The translations under genes were made by a program, and so were the position numbers. Under the pieces are notes generated by a model. It was not told the origin of the DNA. It made no database searches and saw only the letters and a list, made by a program, of their open reading frames with translations. A stretch of DNA of 64,000 nt from Populus alba (Eukaryota; Streptophyta; Magnoliopsida; Malpighiales; Salicaceae): assembly GCF_005239225.2 (NCBI RefSeq), contig NC_133288.1:17366169-17430168 (forward strand). Direction: 5' to 3'. Shown piece after piece: positions 24,071 to 35,964 of this stretch (within the stretch, counting starts at the first letter, position 1; each line of letters opens with the position of its first letter).

Positions 24071-26157
24071 AATAATCCTCTCTTATCTAATAGCTAGGGC
24101 TAAAGGTTAGGCTGACATATATTTTCCTCGATATCATTTATGAACCCAGCAAGGCAAATGGATTGTTTTAAGCGTGAATCTTGACACAAGTGGAAGGAAG
24201 GAAATAAACAAAGGTGGGTATTTCACAGATCACGGCAGTGTGTGGGTAATTGGCAGATTGATTAATGACCTAACACCTATAAAAACTAACTTCTTTTAGT
24301 TTAAAAAATGTTTTGTAGGACTGAGAGATATACAAGTCATCGTAAATCTTCTAGAAAAATATATCTATGGTTCATTAATTCGTCTGGAATTCCTTTTTGT
24401 TTTTCTTCGACAAGGATAGGCTCACAACACTCTTTCGATTCCCCACGAAAAGAAACCGATCAAGCCATCAGCTTGAATACCTTCTTTCTGACATGATGAT
24501 AAGTATTATTCTCATCTTATCAAATCCCATTTGTAGGTGCTTCGACAGCGCTTTCAAGCACTAGTAGTTTTGGAGAAAGAAAGAGAGCTCGGCCACTCTC
24601 CGTCTTCAAAGTCGAATAACTTGTGGTCAAACAATTCAGCTGTGCTAGAAGGTCTTCTCTGGCTGATGCGAGGTTGGTCTGATGTTTAATTTTGTTCCTC
24701 TCTTAACCCATACCTAACCAAAGTTCAAGCCCCAGACACCTTGCTCCGCGCGTACGTAGAGTCCCGAGTATCAGCAACAAAAACGTTTCACCATGGTTAA
24801 GAGGACGAGCTAGTCTCTGCTGCAAATCTTAAGATTGCTCTGAAAGAACTAGCTAGGACGTGAGGATGATAGAAGGGACGTGGGCATGCGGTCACCAATG
24901 ATCTCATGCTTAATTCAACCTAATTATGAGTTCTTGGCAGACGCATATAGACGTTGATTGATGATACCGATCGGTTAATTAGGGAACGCCGTGTACAGTT
25001 TGGACTCAAATTTGTCATGTCCAGTCCCTATTCAGCATTTTTTTCTCTGATTCCTAACGCATGATAGTGCAGTGTTTAAAGCTTCAAGTTCATGTTTTCA
25101 TTGTAGCTTTCATCTATTTGATCACTACAACGACAGGTAACTTAGCTACAAAGTGTTGCTTCGGTTGATCAACAGGCAAACACATCAGAGCTTTTGGGAT
25201 TAAAATATCAAAGGATCAAGAAGAACATATACACATATTGAAAGGTGATGACACAGTGCACCAGAAAAGGTTCGGATTGTTTTTCATGATGAAAAACTCG
25301 GAGAGGGGAGGTGTTCAACGGGTGTGTTGGTGGTTCTGCCACGTGTAGGGACAAAACGAATCGTATCCCTTAAGACAGTTGATAGTTAATCTTTTTATTT
25401 ACAGTACTCTCGGTACTGGGGGGCAATAACGAGGGCGGTCGTTAATTTGTTGACAATGTTGTTTTTTTTAAGTTAATTAATTAATATAATTAGTATTTTT
25501 ATTCAATTTAAATTAAATAATTATGATCTCATGTATAGTAAAAATAAAATTAGATTTAAATCTGAAACATGGTCACCGTGAGAGAATCCAAATCCATAAT
25601 TTTACAGTCATCTCGAGGGTGATTTTACAGTCATATGTTTTTAGAGCCCTTCAATCTATTGTGCACTCTGAAATATTGGCAACCCGCCGGCACAATGGAA
25701 CATCTTTCCAACAGTAGGGCAGGAAATACAATTTATTTATTTATAATTTAAAATAAAAAAGTAACATTGAATTAAAATAAATTTAAAAAGAAAACCATAT
25801 AATCATGCATGTAAAAAATTCAGATATTTATATAATATTTATTATTAGGTATAAAATAACCTTAATTTATTTCCTCATTCACAGGGAGTTAGAGACGGGA
25901 ATTAGATGCCTGATTTGTCCACCTGCGAATGTTAGTCATGGTTTTTGCTTATGATCATCAAAATGAAATCCAAATCTTCTGATCTTATCTGCTCTTTTCA
26001 ACTTAACGGAAAATGAAAGAAAAAGGGAACCTATTCTCGAACAACATTAATCGTGGCAGAGAAGCATTTAACGCAAGAATCTCCATTCAAAGGTGGTCTT
26101 TCGAAGAGAAAATATATTTATATTATATATTTTCAAGTGGCTCAATTCGCATGCTAC
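24071..26157. other. intergenic with one exon-like island
   Basis: Apart from the island at 24537-24689 I see no gene. A CACGTG box occurs near 25339 (CTGCCACGTGTAGG) without an associated frame. Confidence 0.5.
24537..24689 (+). pseudogene. exon-like open segment, function unknown
   Basis: A 51-codon open stretch directly after a good splice-acceptor context (CATTTGTAG) and ending TAA. It translates to charged, codon-balanced protein (LRQRFQALVVLEKERELG, later LWSNNSAVLEGLLWLMRG) in an otherwise AT-rich area. The upstream segment 24308-24496 is also open but ends in a stop before the acceptor. It may be a terminal exon or gene fragment. I do not recognise the family. Confidence 0.25.
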
Positions 26158-26355
26158 TATATATATAAGGGTTGATAGAAGAGAAGCACACCAGCACAGG
26201 AATTCCTCTCCCTCATAAATTCTTCTTCTACCTGTGTCTGCTCTTAGCTCTTGCTGTGAGCTTTTATGGTAAATAACTGGGTGGTACACACAAGCTTTTA
26301 ATTAGAAGCAGCTCAGGGTGCTAGAGAAGACAGCAGGTTACCGGGTATGAAGGTA
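26158..26355 (+). promoter_or_regulatory. promoter- and leader-like segment
   Basis: TATATATATAAGGG near 26158 is followed by a purine/pyrimidine-mixed leader with little AT bias, and then ATGAAGGTAAGTAAG (26347 on), a start codon two codons before a consensus splice donor. It could be a distal first exon of the AAP gene at 27607, or a relic of another gene. No continuation can be proven. Confidence 0.25.
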
Positions 26356-26562
26356 AGTAAGACTACTTTCGAGTTAATCTTTATCTCTCTTGTCGCATAT
26401 AATTCATTATTCGAAATAGGGTTTGTTCATCTTGTTATAAATCTGGGGACCCCAGATGCCACACATTTCCGAGTTTGGTCCGAGAGAGAGAATAGCTCCA
26501 TTTCACTGTACAGAAGAAGCGTGAAAAAGATAATTGAAAGTGAAAGGAGTAAAAAGAGCACA

Positions 26563-26565
<3 letters not shown>

Positions 26566-26600
<35 letters not shown>
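26566..26600. repeat. (AT)n microsatellite
   Basis: About 17 dinucleotide units, likely length-polymorphic. Confidence 0.95.
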
Positions 26601-26603
<3 letters not shown>

Positions 26604-27123
26604 CTCCGAGTTAACTAAAGCCATGTCCAGTGGCAGGGATGACTCGGAGAATCTCACTTTTGAAAGAAAAGGTAGCACAGTAACCCCTGTGATTGCAATT
26701 TTGCAACAAAAGTGCGAGGAACACCCTTGTAAATAACAAAAGAGAGGCCCTGAATTCATGCGTAGCGTAGACAAAAGTTGATTAATTTTACCCACAATAA
26801 CAGGAGGTACGTAATTAATTAGCAGCATTCAGCATCGCTTCTGAAGCGGTTAAAGAATGTTTTCATTGCTTAACTTCTTTAACTGCCTTTATTTAACTTT
26901 ACTACAGTGAAAACATTTACGTGCAGAAGAAAAAAACATAAAAGGAAAAAAAGAAACAGTAATTAATTATTATTAATGCTAACAGTTTCGAAGTCAAAAA
27001 AATGAAAATTGGAAATCTGGTACCCTCGTGATTTTACAAGTAGAAGTCCAAGAACAAGCATGAACGGCTTGAATTTGGTTTCCGACACAGAGTATTGGTG
27101 GTGGGATAAGAAGACTTTAAAAC

Positions 27124-27187
27124 CACGTGCCTGTGCATTTTTTTTTTATTTTTTTTTTCCTGGGCTCGCTCGTACCTCTTATAAATA
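27124..27187 (+). promoter_or_regulatory. core promoter of AAP copy 2: G-box and TATA box
   Basis: CACGTG at 27124-27129 (bZIP/bHLH binding type) lies about 50 bp before TATAAATA at 27180-27187. A start near 27210 gives a leader of about 400 bp to ATG 27607. CTGGTAAATAAG at 27270 is a possible donor, and TTTGTGAG ending at 27601 a possible acceptor, of a 5' UTR intron, by inference. Confidence 0.5.
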
Positions 27188-27606
27188 CCGCACCATCCCT
27201 TGCCTTCCAGTGTATCTCTGAATTTAATTCACTCTATTCTCCAGCTCATAAGAGCAGTGCCTCTGATACTGGTAAATAAGCACACTCCCCCCGTCTCTAC
27301 CTTTTGAAGCACCGATAAAAACTAGGCTCTGAATGTATTTGGGTTTTGTGATTCTTGGGAGGTGTGTGGTTGAGCTTATGTGTCAGCTGTTGTTATTCTC
27401 GGTTTTCTGAGACTTAAACACCATACTTACAACTGCACTTGGATCTATCAAAGAAGGAGCCCCATCACTCTCTTTCGACACTTGTGCTTCTTTTCCACAT
27501 GCTTTAATGTTACTGTGTTGAGTGCACAAGCTTCCATATAGTCTCAGACGCTTTAGAGGTTCTTTTATAACATAACTCACGTAATTGGTATCTTTTGTGA
27601 GCAAAG

Positions 27607-29492
27607 ATGGGTGAGAATACAGCCACAAAGAACCATCTCCCACCTCAGGCTTTCAGTGTCTCAGTTGACACAGATTCACAAAGGGACTCCAAGTGGTTTG
27701 ATGATGACGGGCGTCCCAAACGAACTGGTGAGCTTCACTTTTCTGAATTTCCTGGACATCTCTCACAAATAAATAAAAACATATTAGCGCTCTCTGCTTT
27801 GGTTATCTTTTTTCTATCCTGATTCTCTCTTGTGTTGTTTGTTTAAACAGGAAATGTGTGGACTGCTAGTGCTCACATCATAACAGCTGTTATTGGGTCC
27901 GGGGTTCTATCCTTGGCTTGGGCTATAGCTCAGCTTGGATGGATTGCTGGACCAGCTGTGATGCTTTTGTTCTCTTTCGTCACTTACTATACTTCCATTC
28001 TGCTCTCTGCCTGCTACCGCTCCGGTGATCCTGTCAATGGCAAGAGGAACTACACTTACATGGATGCTGTTAGGGTCAACCTTGGTAAATTTGCTGACAC
28101 ATATATTGTTAATGAAATTAGCATGACCCTTTTTAACTTTAAACATTATGGATCTTTCTTTTTTTTTACACGGTGATTTTTATTTTCACACAGGTGGTGT
28201 AAAGGTCAAAATATGTGGATTTGTTCAGTATGTGAACCTTTTTGGGGTTGCCATTGGCTACACAATTGCATCTTCTATAAGCATGATGTAAGTTTTACTC
28301 CAACCAAGAATTTGTAATTAACTTTGCTCTCTTCTTGTCGTTGGGCTGATTGGTCCTTGTCTTTGTGAATACAGGGCAATAAAGAGGTCTAATTGTTTCC
28401 ACCAGAGTGGTGGAAAAGATCCATGCCGCATGAATGCCAATCCATATATGATAGGGTTTGGCATAGCTGAGATCCTTCTGTCTCAGATTCCTGGATTTGA
28501 TCAGTTACACTGGCTCTCCCTTGTCGCTGCAGTCATGTCCTTCACTTATTCAACAATTGGTCTAGGTCTTGGCATTGGTAAAGTTATAGAAAACAAAAGA
28601 GTCAGGGGAAGCCTAACCGGAATAAGTATTGGCACGGTGACTCAAACTCAAAAGATATGGAAGAGCTTCCAAGCACTTGGTAGCATTGCTTTTGCATATT
28701 CTTACTCCATGATTCTCATTGAAATTCAGGTATGTTACATTACATTCTCTTGTAGCATAAGTGCTAAGAATACATTCTCACATTTGTTCTGTGATTTTCC
28801 AGTTAAACTGACCAATTGTTCGGCCCATTTCATGGCAGGACTCGGTCAAAGCCCCACCTTCGGAAGCCAAGACAATGAAGAAAGCAACTCTCATAAGTGT
28901 TGTAGTGACAACGCTTTTCTACATGTCCTGTGGCTGCTTTGGATATGCTTCTTTTGGAGACCAATCCCCTACCAACCTCCTCACTGGATTTGGCTTCTAC
29001 AATCCATATTGGCTACTTGACATTGCCAATACTGCCATTGTCATCCACCTTGTAGGTGCATACCAAGTTTACTGCCAACCCCTCTTTGCCTTTATTGAAA
29101 AAGAAGCGGCCCGAAGATTCCCAGATAGTGACTTCGTTACCAAAGATATCAAAATCTCAATTCCTGGTCTCCCTACATTCAATATCAACCTCTTCAGAAT
29201 GGTTTGGAGAACAATTTTTGTGGTTTTTTCTACTGTGATTTCAATGCTCCTTCCCTTCTTTAATGACGTCGTTAGTCTCCTTGGGGCTTTGGGATTTTGG
29301 CCATTGACCGTTTACTTCCCAGTTGAGATGTATATTTCACAAAAGAAGATACCAAAATGGAGCACGAGATGGCTTTGCCTCCAAATCCTCAGTGTTGCTT
29401 GCCTCATTATTACTATAGCTGCTGCCGCTGGCTCTATTGCTGGAGTTATTACGGATATCAAGACCACTATGCCCTTCCATACCAGTTACTAG
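27607..29492 (+). CDS. amino acid permease, AAP type (copy 2)
   Basis: Five exons: 27607-27727, 27851-28084, 28194-28287, 28375-28729 and 28839-29492, all with GT-AG introns, joining to 1458 nt or 485 residues. Exons 2 to 5 have the same lengths (234, 94, 355, 654 nt) as in the gene at 4226, and only exon 1 differs, by 3 nt. It is an Aa_trans-family H+/amino acid symporter with about eleven membrane segments. Seen: [88 protein letters not shown] and the C-terminus MPFHTSY. No lesion is visible. It is a tandem duplicate of copy 1, now 21.5 kb away because of transposon insertions and other DNA. The Arabidopsis AAP2/3/4 group is the nearest I recall. Confidence 0.95.
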
Positions 29493-29930
29493 AATCTCGT
29501 TGGTGTCACAACTGATGAGCATATCACAAGAAAGAGAAGAAGCCAACCTACTTTGGGATTTTAGTCCCTGCTCATGTTGATTGATCATCTCATTTTAATA
29601 TACTTTCTTGCTGTTTATTTTAGCAGTTTAAAAACAAATGCTGGGACCATTCCTGCAATGTAAGTGGACTGTAAACGTGTCCCTAGGCACCTATCCCAGC
29701 TCTGTAACTCTCTATTGTTCAATGCAAATTGAAAGAATTTCTGCAAAGGATTACCCTTATGATGTCTGTCCTAACTAACTAGTTAGTTCAATTCTTTTTT
29801 CATTTTGTTCCTTGTATTTGCTTGTTAGTCGAATTGTTTCAACTGTTGAATCTAAATTCAACTCCAATTTTGATCACTTATTATTCCAGCTGTTCAAATC
29901 AGCAGAGGACAGCTCAAGATAGGAAATGGT
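29493..29930. other. 3' UTR and flank of AAP copy 2
   Basis: Mixed-composition 3' flank without a coding frame. The SINE target site follows. Confidence 0.6.
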
Positions 29931-29946
29931 ATTTTTATTCTTACTT
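29931..29946. repeat. left target-site duplication of intact SINE
   Basis: ATTTTTATTCTTACTT, repeated exactly at 30127-30142. Confidence 0.93.
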
Positions 29947-30126
29947 TTTTTTTTTTTTTGGTAACTTGGGGTGTTCGGATCAGCTTACGCGCACCACGAC
30001 TAATCCTCGAACTCACTGAACATCCTGCAAGCCCAATGAGCAAGTAAAGCATCGCGGGGGTGATAGGCGTGCACAAGCAAGACTTGAACTCCTTCCACCG
30101 CTGGGCTACAAGCTCAAGCTCAAGTG
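29947..30126 (-). mobile_element. full-length tRNA-derived SINE
   Basis: 180-bp element on the minus strand, ending in a poly(A) tail (T run 29947-29959 on the plus strand) and bounded by perfect 16-bp direct repeats. On the minus strand, near the 5' end (about 30110 downwards), TGTAGCCCAGCGG fits a pol III A box and GAGTTCAAGTC a B box, so the head is tRNA-derived. The 3' body is shared with the interrupted copy at 7270/12273. Such elements are moved by LINE reverse transcriptase. The 3' body recalls the plant Au SINE family, from memory only. Confidence 0.88.
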
Positions 30127-30142
30127 CATTTTTATTCTTACT

Positions 30143-31589
30143 TGATAAGGCATGCATGGGGATCTCCATAGGCACCATTGAGAGTGCAGCGATTTCCAAT
30201 CAATAGCGACGAAAACAGAGGTGGGGAAGAACAATAATGACAATCCAGTGCATGCTGTTGAAACAAGGCCGATCATATCTAATCTGTCTTGAATTTGTAC
30301 ATATATAGATCATGAGAACATGGTCAAGTGATCAAATGGTGGGTGGATCAATCAACTCGTGAGAGCATTAAGCACTAGTTCGGTCACCTTTTTGTGAGGG
30401 GGCCAAAATATTAGAGATGCGTCTTTGTTTGAACTATAGCAACAGTGAAAGGTTCGACTTTTTGGCCCAGAAGCCTTCTACTATATCCCCATTCCCTGCC
30501 ATCCAAACGGAAAATGGATGCTGGTGAAGAACCCTCTATGGTATAGACACAAAGGTCTCGGTGAAGAGGAAAAGCAGTGGCAATTTTGTGGAATTAAATT
30601 GGTCTTTCCTTTCATGAAAGCAATGGTTTCCTAAATTGTACTGTGAGATATGTAAGCTCGTAGAAAATCTACACAGTGCATGGGATAGTGGCATTGAAAC
30701 AGAGGAAAAGAAAGAAAAAGCAATGGGAAATGAGATTTTTCACAATTTTTCTGTAGAATTTTAATATCATGTTTCGTTTTTAATTTACCTTAAATCAAGA
30801 AAAGTAGTAACAAAGAAAAGATTCCACTCCCCTAGCTAGGTCTCGAAAATTTTTCCCGCATGTAGAATAGCATGTGAGAACCATTGAGCGAAACACTCCT
30901 TGTGAATCCATTTTAGCATTTGAAAATTGAAAGCAAGAAAGCAGAACATCTGCACAAGTTGCTATTAACTATTTTGATCAACCTCGTTTATTCATTATTT
31001 TCACAATTCCCATGAAATGCAATTATGCAACACTGGAGTAAGGAAATACAAAATCCCTGATATTTTTTAGTCATGTCATACTTCAATGATGATGCCTGTT
31101 ACAGGTATTTAAAATCGCTAAAGGTGGTGGGCAAGGCTGCCACCTCCGCCGCCACCGCTGGATTGTCCCTCCTGAGTGGTGGGGTCTAACTTTTTGCCGG
31201 CATGGAATTTTTACTGAGCTTTTCTTAAGGTCTAAGTTGGTGTGCTTTTAGTGGGAAGGTATCGTGAATTTTACCATCTCCTATCACTCCGTTTCCCTGC
31301 CGTTCATTCTCCTCTTTTATCATAATAACTTCCTAGTAGCTAGTACCGGAGAGAATGGAGGAAGATTTTCCAAGGTTTAAGGAGATTTCAAGATTCTTTT
31401 TCTCCAAGCTGTGGTGGGATTGGGAATTGAATTATGGAAAGTTTTAGAGTATTTTTTGTTTATGCGCTGAAACTCTTGCAAAGCATGAAATTCATGGTTG
31501 CACGGCGGAGATCATAAATGAACATATTTTTAGTGGAGCATTAATGAAGGATTCTTGTGGTTTCGGGGATTGAAGTTGCTTGAGATATT
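30143..31589. other. intergenic, nothing confidently recognised
   Basis: Moderate composition. A GC-rich patch at 31125-31190 encodes a glycine run on the minus strand but has no credible start. Confidence 0.5.
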
Positions 31590-31790
31590 TAGTGTTGTGT
31601 GAGTGTTTTTTAAAATGTGTTTTTGTTTGAAAATATATTAAAATAATATTTTTATTTTTTAAAAATTATTTTTAATATTAGTGCACCAAAATAATCTAAA
31701 CTATCAAAAAAATTAATTTAAATTAAATAAATAAATAATTTTTTAAAAAAATATTTTTGAAATACAAAAACAAATAGAGTCTAAACTTGT
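31590..31790 (+). repeat. AT-rich dispersed repeat, copy d
   Basis: Same order of blocks as at 7031: TTTTTTAAAATGTGTTTTTG, TATTAAAATAATATT, AATTATTTTTAATATTAGTG, CACCAAAATAATC and ATACAAAAACAAATAGAG. Confidence 0.55.
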
Positions 31791-32334
31791 TGAGGAATTA
31801 TATTACTTAAATTTACGTTATTTTATGTTTAATTTTTATCAAAAAAATAAAAATAATAAGATTTAAACTTATAAGTTATAACTGTTTAATTAATAAAGTT
31901 ATGATATTATATCAAATAATTAATTTAATTTAATAATTTAAATTGTTATGAAAGTTACAGAAATACTTTAATATTATTCACTGACTGAGATAACATTGTT
32001 TAATATATCTCTGGACATCAATGAGGAAGAGGTAATTGGAGGATGCAGTTGAATTTATGGGTGGCCAAAATGCTTAAACTGACGGTTGTGGTGTTACCGC
32101 ACCGGGAGCAAGCATGTGGTTCGGTGTTTGCCGTCCAATTGTCTTCTCAGTTTTTGACAAATTGAAGCCGTGGTTTGGGTTCAAGAAACAATGATGAGTT
32201 GTTGGGCCTCTAATCAATCTTGCTGTCAAAACGCAAATCTGCCACCAATTTATTGCGGTGGAATTTTGAGAATCAAGAACCAGTGGGATGGGGATTGAAG
32301 GAGACTTGGAAGATGATGTTTCAAAGTTTATCTA
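31791..32334. other. intergenic, nothing recognised
   Basis: AT-rich first half, mixed second half; no supported feature. Confidence 0.55.
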
Positions 32335-32520
32335 TAGTTATTTTTTAAAATATTTTTATTTAAAAATATATTCAAATAATATTTATTTTTATTTTTAAAA
32401 AAATTATTTTTGATATTAACATATTAAAATAATTTAAAAACATAAAAAATATATTAATTTAAAATTAAAAAAAATTAATTTTTTTTTAAACTTTTAAAAT
32501 ACAAAAATAAACAGACATTA
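32335..32520 (+). repeat. AT-rich dispersed repeat, copy e
   Basis: TATTTTTTAAAATATTTTTA, AAAATTATTTTTGATATTAA, then CATATTAAAATAATTTAAAA and ACAAAAATAAACAGACATTA; same family as 7031. Confidence 0.55.
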
Positions 32521-34206
32521 AGTTCCAAGTTCAAGCTTCGGTGAGGTTATTCTTCCTAAACTTCGGAGTTACAAAGGCCTTTGCTTGTAGTCATGGGTGA
32601 AATGATTTGATGTTCTTAATTACTATTCATAAGCACGCAGAGATAATTTAGTAAATAGGGCCTTGAATTTATTTTTTAATAATAATTTACATTTTTTAAA
32701 ACAACTGGAATAATCAGTGTATTAATCCTATTAACATTATTTTTAGCTATCTATTAGTACAATAACAAGATTAACTCTACGAATATATATCATATTTATA
32801 TAATCTGAAAAATAAAGTACACTTGGGAGGATAGTTAATTAAAACAAATCATATATATTATTAATGTGTATACAAAAAAAAAAAAAAAAACATGTAGTAG
32901 CAAAGTGATAAGTGATTTTCTAAGCACAAAATCCGTAAAAGAGGAATTAGGGGGGGATGTTAATTCAATAATAGCCACCTAAATATTTGTGTATTACACG
33001 CAAAGATCTTCAAAAGCTCTTGCCAACAGAAGATGAAAGTCGTTTTACCTTGTTCAAAAGATTTTGCATGTCCTATACAATGTTATTGGAAGCCTAGGGG
33101 GCTTGTCTTTGCTAGGAGAAGGAGTCCATTGAAAAACAAAATGGCAAATACGGTAATTAAATTGACTTCTAAAGATTTGTGATTATATGAAAAGGTGTCC
33201 ATTTGATGTTGGGAGTAAAAAGATTTTTTTTTATAACCTTAGTCATTCTTGCTTATGACTTTTCTTTTACTTTCATTCTCTATGCTTTTTGAAAACTTAC
33301 TCTCGTGGCAAGACTCTAGATTTTCTTCACCACCTTTATTCTTGATCTAAAAAAAAAAAAAACTATTTCAGACATCTCTTTCATCAGAACTTTTTTTCCT
33401 TATATTTCTTTTAATAAGAACAAAAAAGGGTCCTAAGAACATCAGATCTATTCCTAAAAAGAGAAGCACTTTATCCCTTAACGAGGAGTTCAGATTTCAA
33501 CTAAAACCTGAAGAAAAAAAAAAGTGATAGAGAATATGGGTCCCTTAGATTGGGACTCAAGATGAGAGCGGGTACCATATTGGCGACCTTCTCTAGTGGG
33601 AAGGAGGAGAGAAGATCCCCTTGTAGGACTTACATCTTATGCCCCTTCTAGAGACTTTCAAGAGAGAAGGGGTTGTCTAAGACTCTTAAAAATGATGTCC
33701 CCAGTAACATATGTGTTATAGAAGTGGAATTCGTGGCCCGTCACAACCTGGCAAGTACATGGCCCAAAACTGACCTTAGGCATCTCCCAAGGTTATTCCA
33801 AAATTACCGCCCTTGTCTATATGCATACAATGGGATATGTGAAATTGATTGTTAAAAAATGGTATCATGATGAGATGGGAAAGTCCTAGATGATAGGTCG
33901 AATGTGAAATCTTTATAATTAGGAAATGTGGATGAAGAGTCGATAACTTGGTACCTAAAAATACAAGAAAAAATCAGCTAGATTTTTTATATAAAAAAAT
34001 ATATGCCAAAATTTTGGGGTTGTTACAGTCATATTCTCAGTCAGGGTTGCTGCAACCTAGTGAGGGAAATATTTAACTGAGGAGCCTGGTCTGGATTTTT
34101 AGATCCTTATATACATGTATATATGTATCCATTCTTCTTTTATGTACATCATTTCTTTTATAATGTGATTCCTTTATCTTTATATTGCTTTCCCTAAGCT
34201 TTGAGT
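32521..34206. other. intergenic, possibly old LTR-element debris
   Basis: No gene seen. AAAATTTTGGGGTTGTTACA near 34010 and TGGTATCATGATGAGATGGG near 33860 resemble text found around plant gypsy LTR ends, but I cannot find paired LTRs or protein domains. The open frame at 33673-33855 has no recognisable content. Confidence 0.3.
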
Positions 34207-34380
34207 TTTTGTCTAGATCTAATGCCTATATTTAAGAGATCATTTCTAAGTCCAATGCCCATATTTAAAAAATCATTTTGGGTCCAACACCCATACTTAA
34301 GAGATCATTTTTTGTTTCAATATCCATACTTAAAAAATCATTTATGAGTCCAATGTTCATACTTAGAAAATCATTTCTCG
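34207..34380. repeat. 33-bp tandem repeat, five copies
   Basis: Units like TCCAATGCCCATATTTAAAA followed by AATCATTTTG. The ATCATTT core is at 34239, 34272, 34304, 34337 and 34370, giving spacings of 33, 32, 33 and 33. One unit is a base short, so it is not a maintained coding repeat. Confidence 0.85.
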
Positions 34381-34499
34381 TGGTGGGTGTCGAATCATCT
34401 AACCCTGTGAGAGTTTAAGATGGTTTTGCTTTCTATGAACCGAGAAGGGATATCATTTTCAGGCATTTGCTTATTATTGATGACAATATTTGTCTTATC

Positions 34500-34770
34500 C
34501 TTGGAGAAAAGTGTGATCACACTAGGGGGAACATATCAATCCATTCCAATGTAAAATGTGTTGTAACACTAGGGAGATGTTCATTACTTTCCAAGTAAAT
34601 GTGTTATCACACTAGGAAGAGTAAATGCATCCCATATTTGGAATATTTAAGAGGCTTGCGCCCTAAGGAAACCGTATCCATCGTGATGATGCAATGTTTA
34701 TCCTATTCTTGAAGAAAAGTGTGATCGCATTAAGGAGAACATACTAATCCCTTCCAAGGTAAAATGTCAA
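34500..34770. repeat. degenerate repeat with AAGTGTGATCACACTAG units
   Basis: Words of the type TGTGATCACACTAGGGGGAA followed by CCATTCCAATGTAAAATGTG recur near 34510, 34560, 34605 and 34715 with substitutions and variable spacing. Non-coding. Confidence 0.55.
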
Positions 34771-35310
34771 CTAAGACCTTGAAGTTCTAATTATGATAGT
34801 AATTAGGGATGATAATGGCAATAAAGCCACTGGTTTGCAATAACTCCTAAAGTTACACGGTTTGAATCAACATCTCGCTAGTATCTATTAAAAATTTTCC
34901 AAGACTTTTAGGCTCTAAATTCAATGGTAATTATGAATTATAATGGTCTGGCTTCTGAAGGAGCAATCAATGGCTTTTTTTTATGATTTCCCCATAGATA
35001 GCGTCATTAATGAAATCTAATTTTATCTCATAGGTTTGAAAGTCAAGCCAAGATCTAGGATAAGATTGTTAATTTCTGACAATCTGATCCTTTTTTTTTT
35101 GGTGAAATGACTAATGGATTATGCTTAATACATGCAAAATGTTCCTAAGAAAATTTATGAGTCCAATGTGCATAATTTTTTGTCGAGGTGTCGAGGAAGG
35201 TGAGAGAGAATGGTTTCAAAGATGAATGAAGAAGAAACCCAAAAGCAAATGAAAATTGCTTTTCAAACGAGTCTAACAAGGTAACTCTCGGAGAAATTGA
35301 AGGAGGCTAT
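34771..35310. other. intergenic, nothing recognised
   Basis: No supported feature. Confidence 0.55.
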
Positions 35311-35454
35311 CAAGACAAGAAAAGGGAATGGAGGGGAACAAGGCTTGAAAAAATTAGAAATAATGGCAGGATTTCCATATTTGCATATCAAGACGAGAAA
35401 AGGGAATGGAGGGGAATAAGGCTTGAAAATTTTGGGAATAATGGCAGGATTTCC
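35311..35454. repeat. 78-bp direct duplication
   Basis: CAAGACAAGAAAAGGGAATG from 35311 is repeated from 35389 as CAAGACGAGAAAAGGGAATG. Both continue with GAGGGGAAnAAGGCTTGAAA and AATAATGGCAGGATTTCC. A further matching pair (GCAAATGAAAATTG, near 35248 and 35565) flanks it. Confidence 0.85.
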
Positions 35455-35964
35455 AGATCTACAGGGGTTATTTTGGTTTTTTTTTACAATAGTTTTTTTC
35501 TCTGCACAGTTTTTATCGGTAAAGCAAAAGAGAATGCTTTCAAAAGGAGAAAATGCACAAAAAGCAAATGAAAATTGTTTTTCAAAAAGTGAGGTTCAAC
35601 CCTAGTTTTTGGTGGGATCCACAAGAATAAAAAATATGATTCATATCTAACTAAACATTATAAAACTACGTTTTGACCTAACCACACTCGTAACTGCAAC
35701 GCCAAACACTTTCTTAATAGACAATCTCATTCATCCTAGAAGTAACATCTTACAAGGTGCATCTTTTGGATTTATAAACTACTTATTTTATTTGTTACAA
35801 TACCTGCCAATTAAGTTATTTAGTCACACCGTTGGTTAAAGCATCCATTGGTGTTTAATGTCCTTAAAACTATCCGGGGAAAAAAATGATTTATCATATG
35901 GTTGAATTAAAAAAAAAAAAAAAAAGTGATGCATAGGATTAGCTCCCATTAAGGATTTAGGTCT
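35455..35964. other. intergenic, nothing recognised
   Basis: Includes ACCACACTCGTAACTGCAAC near 35680, similar to the GC-rich ends of the AT-rich dispersed repeat family; otherwise featureless. Confidence 0.5.

Noticed and set aside
31100..31320. Possible small peptide gene on the minus strand with a glycine run (GQSSGGGGGGSLAHH)
   Set aside because: A stop lies shortly upstream, there is no ATG in frame, and it does not match any signalling-peptide family I know.
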